From NCBI GenBank assembly GCA_947579605.1, contig OX388320.1, positions 3,906,001 through 3,970,000 on the forward strand: a stretch of 64,000 nt of DNA, read 5' to 3'. The position numbers and the translations under genes were made by a program. The notes beneath the pieces were generated by a model. That model saw nothing but the letters and a program-made list of their open reading frames with translations, did not search any database and was not told the DNA's origin. This document shows positions 58,527 through 64,000 of the stretch, piece after piece (position 1 is the stretch's first letter; every line of letters begins with the position of its first letter). Origin of the DNA: Athripsodes cinereus (lineage: Eukaryota; Arthropoda; Insecta; Trichoptera; Leptoceridae).

Positions 58527-58754
58527 AGTTTTTGAACTACTATAGATGACTCGCACACATTGAATTGCTCAGAAAAATGGACATTAATATTTTTGCCTAG
58601 TCTGAGGATCGAACCCACGACCCCTCGCTTGCAAGGCGAGTGTGTTAACCACTAGTCCGATCGTGGGTTCGATCCTCAGACTAGGCAAAAATATTAATGT
58701 CCATTTTTCTGAGCAATTCAATGTGTGCGAGTCATCTATAGTAGTTCAAAAACT
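58527..58754 (-). mobile_element. Perfect inverted duplication of a tRNA-derived SINE
   Basis: Arms 58527-58620 and 58661-58754 are 94 bp and, as far as I can check base by base, perfect. The 40-nt centre plus the arm edge reads on the minus strand as a tRNA-like head: TAGTGGTTAACA (A-box region), an anticodon-type hairpin CTCGCCTTGCAAGCGAG, then GTGGGTTCGATCC (B box). No acceptor stem, so it is not a tRNA gene. Confidence 0.85.
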
Positions 58755-58796
58755 AGAGAAAAGATCTCCTATCGGCTAAGATGGATAATAATACTA

Positions 58797-58890
58797 TCTT
58801 TATTTTTTCGAACCCCTGCCATTTCCAGGATCCTCAAAAACTTCAAAAAAGAATAGGAGACTATTTATTTGCCGGGTGCTTCACGAAACA
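58797..58890 (-). mobile_element. S1 SINE-like fragment, 5' third
   Basis: 'tttttcgaacccctgccatt' and 'gccgggtgcttcacg'. Confidence 0.55.
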
Positions 58891-59163
58891 AACAACATTT
58901 CAAATAATTAAATTAAATTTCACGCAAAAACATTTTCCTTCACTCTTAACAACGCTCTTTTATAGTTCAACTAATAAGCAATACTTTTTTCTTATCTGCA
59001 TGATGTAAATTCACTATTATATAGTTCATCTTTTATTTATATTTAATTTAAAGTAGTTCATAAGCATTAAGCTTCTAGAACACCTGTATATTCCAGACGC
59101 CTAAAAACAAAAGATCTTCAGTTGTAATTTTTTTTATAATTATATACCTATCGCAGACACTAA

Positions 59164-59691
59164 TGTGGTGTTCTCACTTTGGCGAATATCGCCAGGGCAC
59201 CTAAATATCGCCAGCCATTTGAACCGTGTGAACAAAATGACAGCTAGTCTGAAACGATAAAAACCAGTAGAAACGATATCGTCTCGAGTTGACCACCTTC
59301 CAACATTTTCTCTGGTTGAACGATTTGCGCATGCGTAGATGTGTGCAGCGTCCGTAAAAACTATCTAACCTATAAATTTTATAATGTTTCCCGCTTCGTG
59401 ACAGCTATTATCTTTGTTGTTGGTTTGTGGCGTTTGTAACCTTAATTAAAAGGCACCTTTAACCTCCACTATAACATTTTCGACTAAAAATAAACACTTC
59501 GCGATCTCCATCTCGACGTCCGCCATTTTGAAAACAGTGTCAAAATCAAAGTGCATCTGACAGATCGTTTCTATATCGGTGGACTGTGTGAACAGGTGTG
59601 ACGATCAATGGATATCCGGCGAATTTTGTTTTTTCGCCTGGCGTTATATTTTAAATTCGCCTGGCGATATTCGCCAAATGTGAACACCTCA
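59164..59691. mobile_element. 528-bp MITE with TAA target duplication
   Basis: TAA at 59161-59163 and 59692-59694. Terminal inverted repeats of about 32 bp start TGTGGTGTTC (left) and TGAGGTGTTC (right, reverse complement). Both contain the nested palindrome GGCGAATATCGCC. The 3-bp TAA duplication suggests the PIF/Harbinger group. No transposase; the interior is GC-richer than the flanks. Confidence 0.8.
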
Positions 59692-59787
59692 TAACAGAAA
59701 CGCTCAGTACACTTTCACCCGTTCTCACAAAACTACCCACTGGCGTACTAACTATATTATGTTCAGAATAAAAAATAGACGACCACT

Positions 59788-60050
59788 ACTGTACTATCAC
59801 GGCATATCCCACAAGCGTCGTAGCCAGCAAATCAGGTGCATGAAATAATCATGCAAGCTGTCCTCTCCGAACCAACTAAAATTAAGACATTCAGGATGAG
59901 TGTCAAACCTCATAACTGAATTAAGTTATAAAATGTCTCTATTTTATCGAACATAAATTTTGTTCTACAATGTCATTTTAGATTTATTACATATGTCTGC
60001 TGGCTACCCCACTTGTGGAATATGCCGTATTGGTATAGTGGTAATAGTAG
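59788..60050. mobile_element. Two S1 parts in inverted arrangement
   Basis: 59788-59955 is a minus-strand S1 (3' and middle blocks). About 59990-60050 is the 3' end of a plus-strand S1 ('tctgctggctaccccacttg' to 'tatagtggtaatagtag'). Both outer ends are S1 3' ends, giving about 60-bp inverted termini. Confidence 0.65.
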
Positions 60051-60189
60051 TATAGTTTTTTTCAAATCAACCGATATTCTTTTGTCAGAAGGCACCTGAT
60101 GATTGAGACGACTGAGTATTTTTTACTTATAATTTTTTAATTTAATATTGGAGTTTTACTCATTCAGTGAAAATAAAATTAGTGAAGAC

Positions 60190-60336
60190 AAAGATTGTTG
60201 GATAACATCAACCGAGATTTAGAGGAGCTAAATGCTAAAGACGACTGGCATTCCATTGCTCAAGATAGAAAGGCTCGGAGATCTATTGTTTCGGAGGCAA
60301 AGGTCCTGCAAAAGCTGTTCGGCCATCGGAAGTAAG
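60190..60336 (+). pseudogene. LINE C-terminus (RTE-like)
   Basis: Plus-strand reading NINRDLEELNAKDDWHSIAQ, DRKARRSIVSEAKVL, LFGHRK then stop; open over 45 codons. The DL...W...A.DR..RR..V pattern fits RTE-like protein ends. Confidence 0.55.
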
Positions 60337-60339
60337 TTG

Positions 60340-60795
60340 AAGTAACGCTTATATGTTTCTGAATAACGTGTCACTAAGCAAATCATCATTATATTATTAT
60401 TCCATGATTATACTGTAAATAGTGTTTACGTACAATACAAAAAGAACTCTGAGTTGATTAATCATACGATCCTTTATCACGATATTATTTTCTAATGATT
60501 AATTTCTAGTCTAATCCTATACAGTATTGTTCATCATCTCATCGGTACCTACATACATCATCAATAAACAATTGAATGTAAGAGCTTTCTGGGGTTTGCT
60601 GACTGGGTGAATTCCTTTATTGATGATCAACATTATTATATTAATAATGGCATTGCTTGCATCTTATATTCATCTATGATGAAAAACTATGTACGTTGTT
60701 TATTGTTGTTAGTAATAAGAAGAAGGAACATAAGTATTATTATTATTATTTCGGCGCCCTTGAGGTCATGTTATGAGTAAACGGCGCTTTACAAA
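60340..60795. other. AT-rich stretch
   Basis: Nothing identified. Confidence 0.4.
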
Positions 60796-60801
60796 TTGTC
60801 C

Positions 60802-60825
60802 ATATATATATATATATATATATAT
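60802..60825. repeat. (AT)n microsatellite
   Basis: About 12 AT units. Confidence 0.95.
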
Positions 60826-60974
60826 TATTTATTATCAAACAAAACTTCATCAAAGTACGATGCGATACAATAGATGGAGTGAAAAGGAGGATATTTTATC
60901 ACTGCTATATATTAAAGTAATGATTTTCTTACTTGCTTCTTGTAAAAAATAATTTATTTATTCATTATACACAC

Positions 60975-61100
60975 CCTGATTTAGTCGGCCGGTGTGGCGA
61001 GGAGGTAACGCTCTTGCCTTTGAGTAACGAGGTGTCGTGTTCGATTGCTGGCCCGGGCAAATTTTTCAAATTGTCGTGGGTCTGTATGTTACACGTATAA
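60975..61100 (+). mobile_element. tRNA-derived SINE S3 head
   Basis: A box TGGCGAGGAGG and B-box-like GTGTTCGATTGC about 45 bases on, then 'cccgggcaaatttttcaaat' and 'gtgggtctgtatgtt'. Confidence 0.65.
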
Positions 61101-61104
61101 ATAT

Positions 61105-61183
61105 GTATATATGTAAATATAAACTAGACCATGTATATGTAAATATAAACTAGACCATGTATATGTAAATATAAACTAGACCA
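61105..61183 (+). repeat. 26-bp tandem repeat, three units
   Basis: Unit gtatatgtaaatataaacta + gaccat at 61105 (2 bases longer), 61133 and 61159. The last unit touches the Penelope-like coding remnant. Confidence 0.9.
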
Positions 61184-61184
61184 C

Positions 61185-61518
61185 AGCGGCATTTATAAAT
61201 TACAATGTAACGATTGTTCAAAATATTACATCGGCCAATCTGGAAGAAAAATCTCATCCAGATGTAAAGAACATAGAATGGCTCTAAACACAATTAGAGT
61301 AAATTCGGAAATGGCGGACCATGCCAAAGAATGGGGCCATTCTTTCAACCAGGAAAGCATACATGTGTTACATAAATGCAAAAAAAGGTCAAAAAATGAA
61401 TATACTGGAGGCAATGGAGATCAACAAAAATAAAGATGACACCATTAACATTCAAATCCCACCTCTAATTTCTCCTCTTACCTACCCGTTTACTACTTCC
61501 ACCCATAGATTGCCTTAA
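61185..61518 (+). pseudogene. Penelope-like element GIY-YIG endonuclease remnant
   Basis: The first frame reads SGIYKLQCNDCSKYYIGQSG, then R..SRCKEHRMAL and HAKEWGHSF. It has the GIY and YIG motifs, the CxxC between them that is typical of Penelope-like elements, the Arg, and the E-H pair. After about 68 codons a frameshift near 61391 leads to NILEAMEINKNKDD and a stop at 61516-61518, matching the usual end of the domain. The reverse transcriptase part is missing. Confidence 0.85.
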
Positions 61519-61651
61519 AACAATATCTCTACCAATACCTTCACATATCCATTTTACATCTCTATTAACCCCGCCCACTCCCCCTACCCACATTTAATTT
61601 TGTATTATCACGTACCATCAATTTGTCATTTGTCATTAGTTATAAGTAATT

Positions 61652-61689
61652 ATTACTGAAGATGGACGTATGTCCGAAAAGCTTTTAAT
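61652..61689 (+). ncRNA. Hammerhead-ribozyme-like motif in Penelope-like 3' region
   Basis: ATTA (stem I), CTGAAGA (61656-61662), T, GGAC-gtat-GTCC (stem II), GAA, AAGCTT (palindrome), T, TAAT (stem I). It lies about 135 bases after the endonuclease stop. Downstream, 'aaacagtgttttttatttaa' matches the foldback arms at 33209-33235. Confidence 0.6.
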
Positions 61690-61756
61690 ATTATAACAAT
61701 TTTAAATGAAAGTAAACAGTGTTTTTTATTTAAATATTTATTATCTAAATTATAAA

Positions 61757-61875
61757 TATGTGTTGAGTGCATTGTATATGGATAGTGTATCGTCACGTTT
61801 GTACCCACAATACAAGATTAAAGCCTTGATTTGGGACTAACTCGATCTTGTGAACTGTCTATACATGCCATGTTA
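61757..61875 (+). mobile_element. S3-type 3' part
   Basis: 'gtacccacaatacaagatta' and 'gggactaactcgatcttgtg', as at 41500-41640. Confidence 0.5.
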
Positions 61876-62149
61876 CTTCATGTAATATATTAGTTGTCAA
61901 TATATCTACTTCCTAAATTTAATATAATTCAAGAATCATAAGGTAATTTTCTTGCTGTGATTTGTTTTTCACACTTTTTTAAGGCTGCAGAGCTAGTACT
62001 TGATTACCCTTCATTTAATTAGGGGGTAGTTTTAAAAGACAATGTGTATAATTTAATAATTTTTAATTCTACGTTCTATTAGAACACAATAAATTGTGAA
62101 TGCTATAATACAAGAAAAAGTCTGTATCGTATTCTTTAATCGAATGATT

Positions 62150-62350
62150 CTAGTCCTGTGGAGTTCCCGATAAAGTACAGGCCTGTCACTGATTTTTCGA
62201 GTCTTAATTAAGTTTTCGAGTCTCTTGTAAAAGGTAAGTATTCGGAAAACATCACGGTTTGAAACATATTACATCTCCAGTCCGGCGATGAAATATGCCA
62301 CGCATCTTGAATGTATTGACTAACACGGAGAGAAGGACTCGCATGTTTAT
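62150..62350 (+). mobile_element. S1 SINE-like copy, diverged, 5' two-thirds
   Basis: 'cctgtggagttcccgataaa', 'tccggcgatgaaatatgcca' and 'aacacggagagaaggact'; the tail is missing. Confidence 0.6.
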
Positions 62351-62479
62351 TAAAAGCATTTGTTGGGATGGATGGATTCTGTATTTAAGGTGGAAAATTT
62401 CGAGACAATTTGTGCAGCCTTCATTTAAGAGAGGGCTGGGAAACGAAGTGTTTATTATATTTGTATGTAATACAATTAA

Positions 62480-63315
62480 CCCTCTGCAACTGACGTGAGG
62501 TCTGTCAGACACCACGAAATCTTTTTTTTGTAACAACGTTGCCATTTTGAGTCCTATCTTTCCGTTTTTCTCAGTAGCTTCCTAATTTCTGTTCCTTTAA
62601 TCATCAGTACAGTAACGACGACCGTCGTGATTGCATGTGTGGATCTATAGCTGATGGGTGTCTGTCAGACCTAACGTCAGTAATAAATGATGGGTCTATT
62701 AGACCTAACGTCAGTAAAATAATAATATTTTCATAGTGTCTCACATACATCACCTCAGTAAATTCATAGAGTCTACCTAAAATCACTTCAATAAATTTTT
62801 TTTTTTTCAATAAATAGAGAGCAGATTTCATTTGAAGCCTTGCTAGGGAACTTGTTCTTTCTATTATGACACAGCGGGTGTATAATGAAAAATTGCTAAG
62901 AGAATTGCGCAATCATGTCTTAGGACGAGATTTGCCAACTGCCCCTGAACAATACGAATCTGGGACATCGTGTGAAAGAATATTGTGCAGAATTTTTACG
63001 AGTGAATTGAAAAGAAAGATTAAAGAGTGCGATTTAATTGAAAGGAAGACAAAATTTACTCGTTATGCATGCAAAAAACATGTCTGCAAACAATGCTCGG
63101 CACAAATTTGCCAGGACTGAGAGGACGCACTTTGAAGCCGATTTTTAGAGAAACCGCTCTAAGGATTTCTTTTATTATTTTTTTAAATACTCACAAAAAA
63201 CTAAAAAAATAATCAAAACTTTTTAAATAATGGCAATAATGGAACTTAAAATGAGTGTCTGTCAGACCACTCCTCAGCAGAATAATGACTAAAAAGCCAC
63301 CTCAGTTGCAGAGGG
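62480..63315 (+). mobile_element. piggyBac-like element, internally deleted, 836 bp
   Basis: TTAA at 62476-62479 and 63316-63319. Terminal inverted repeats CCCTCTGCAACTGA(C/G)GTG, 17 of 18 matching. GTCTGTCAGAC occurs near both ends (62500, 63257) and inside (62660), with a variant at 62694. Only a transposase C-terminus remains inside, so it is non-autonomous. Confidence 0.85.
62836..63120 (+). pseudogene. piggyBac-like transposase C-terminal remnant
   Basis: The frame is open from just after a TGA at 62833: SLARELVLSIMTQRVYNEKL, RELRNHVLGRDLP, ERILCRIFTSELKRKI, then TRYACKKHVCKQC and SAQIC before the stop. The LA.ELV helix and the Cys/His-rich end (C..HVC..C....C) fit the C-terminal part of piggyBac-family transposases. 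The catalytic domain is absent, so it cannot catalyse transposition. Confidence 0.7.
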
Positions 63316-63319
63316 TTAA

Positions 63320-63812
63320 ATCTAACATGAATATAATAGCAATAAACATAGCATTGAGAACAGTTTTAATATACAAACAATACATTTTACAATATAAACA
63401 GTAGTGATATGAAGTTAGTTAGTATGCATCGCAGTTATATGGAACAAGATGAAATCACACAAACTAAAGGAGGATGTCACTCGGGTACCAGGATACGGTT
63501 ACAAATCATAAGCGTTCAATGTGGAACACAAGATAACACTAGTTTTACGATCGTAGATTACGAACGTTCATTATAAGAACCAATTTTACTTGAAAATAGA
63601 TATATCTGCAATTAAAATGCAGGGTACTCATACCTACCTAATGAATTTTTAGAGAAGAGCAACAGAAACTTGATGACTACTTTTACAATATTTAGAAGGT
63701 GAAACGAATGAAGCCACGTAAGACTTCATGGTGATAAATGGCATAGTTGTACCCATATTGAATGGAATACCTCATTCAGAACACTGAAGATAAAAAATAC
63801 ATAAATATAACT
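63320..63812. other. AT-rich stretch
   Basis: Nothing identified. Confidence 0.4.
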
Positions 63813-63814
63813 TT

Positions 63815-64000
63815 ATATATACATATACTTGTCTGAAAGAAAGGGTGTGAGGAAGTGCGGGCGTCCGAGAACCACGTGGCTTGATCACGTGGATCAAATT
63901 CTAAGGACGGCCGCGTGTTGAGTAAGAGGAACCGACGTGCGTGATTGAAAAACTGTATGAATGCGGAGGAAGCGAAGGAATTGTGTAAAGATAGATCTGT
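63815..64000 (+). pseudogene. RTE-like LINE C-terminal fragment, cut by the window edge
   Basis: 'gtgaggaagtgcgggcgtcc' gives VRKCGRPRTTWLDHVDQIL; after a frameshift 'aaccgacgtgcgtg' and 'atgcggaggaagcgaag'. Same family as 37395; here Trp of the RTTWL motif is intact. Confidence 0.65.

Noticed and set aside
58610..58680. A tRNA gene
   Set aside because: D-arm, anticodon-arm and T-arm-like parts exist, but there is no acceptor stem and the T stem is imperfect. It is a SINE head within an inverted duplication.
61226..61414. Minus-strand 62-codon frame
   Set aside because: Antisense to the GIY-YIG coding remnant.
62252..62545. Minus-strand 97-codon frame
   Set aside because: It spans an S1 copy and the left end of the piggyBac-like element, so it cannot be one gene.

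Overview
The window looks like a piece of nuclear DNA from an insect, most likely a moth or butterfly (Lepidoptera). It is AT-rich, gene-poor and packed with retroposon debris. RTE-, CR1- and jockey-like LINE tails, tRNA-derived SINEs, a piggyBac-like deletion derivative with TTAA ends, a Penelope-like element and foldback MITEs are all present. There are no prokaryote-style operons. Most open reading frames of 60-110 codons are chance or belong to repeats. A run of 200 N marks an assembly gap at 27537-27736.

Only two host genes can be supported, both on the minus strand. (1) The 5' end of a multi-exon gene: exon 9935-10125 (start codon, 63 codons plus 2 nt) splices in phase to exon 5146-5311 (1 nt plus 55 codons). 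Both exons are GC-richer than their surroundings and carry good splice signals. The product begins with a Ser/Pro-rich disordered segment and runs into a probable coiled coil; the rest lies to the left of the window. GC-rich, CpG-bearing patches at 10825-11166 and 13880-13920 may be its 5' UTR and promoter. (2) A complete two-exon gene at 35525-36750 encodes a 262-residue secreted protein. Its first exon codes for only four residues. The mature part is Pro/Ser/Asn/Met-rich, acidic, and has no Lys, Arg or Cys. A TATA-like box, a TCAGT initiator and a CAAAATG start context line up upstream.

Repeats dominate everything else. The commonest family, here called S1, is about 250 bp and has roughly 28 copies of all ages. 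Its four youngest copies (993, 31541, 53362, 54466) each have a perfect 12-bp target-site duplication and a TAG-type tail. The 3' end of S1 resembles the 3' end of an RTE-like LINE also present here (11425, 22917, 37395, 38690, 63815), so the LINE probably mobilises S1. Two tRNA-derived SINE families (S2 and S3) are scattered through the right half.

The most interesting structural signal is a set of foldback elements (18642, 26491, 33097, 39868, with degenerate ones at 3535, 15800, 34770 and 47130). They share a core of the form CTGANGA-T-stem-GAA-palindrome. The same core lies just downstream of a Penelope-like GIY-YIG endonuclease remnant at 61185-61518. I read them as hammerhead-ribozyme-like motifs from Penelope-like elements, with the foldback arms acting as a greatly extended stem I.

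Other notable features are an 8 x 44-bp minisatellite of identical units (43972), a perfect 94-bp inverted duplication around a tRNA-like SINE head (58527), near-perfect palindromes at the 5' junctions of two retroposons (22873, 44784), and a 528-bp MITE with TAA duplications (59164).
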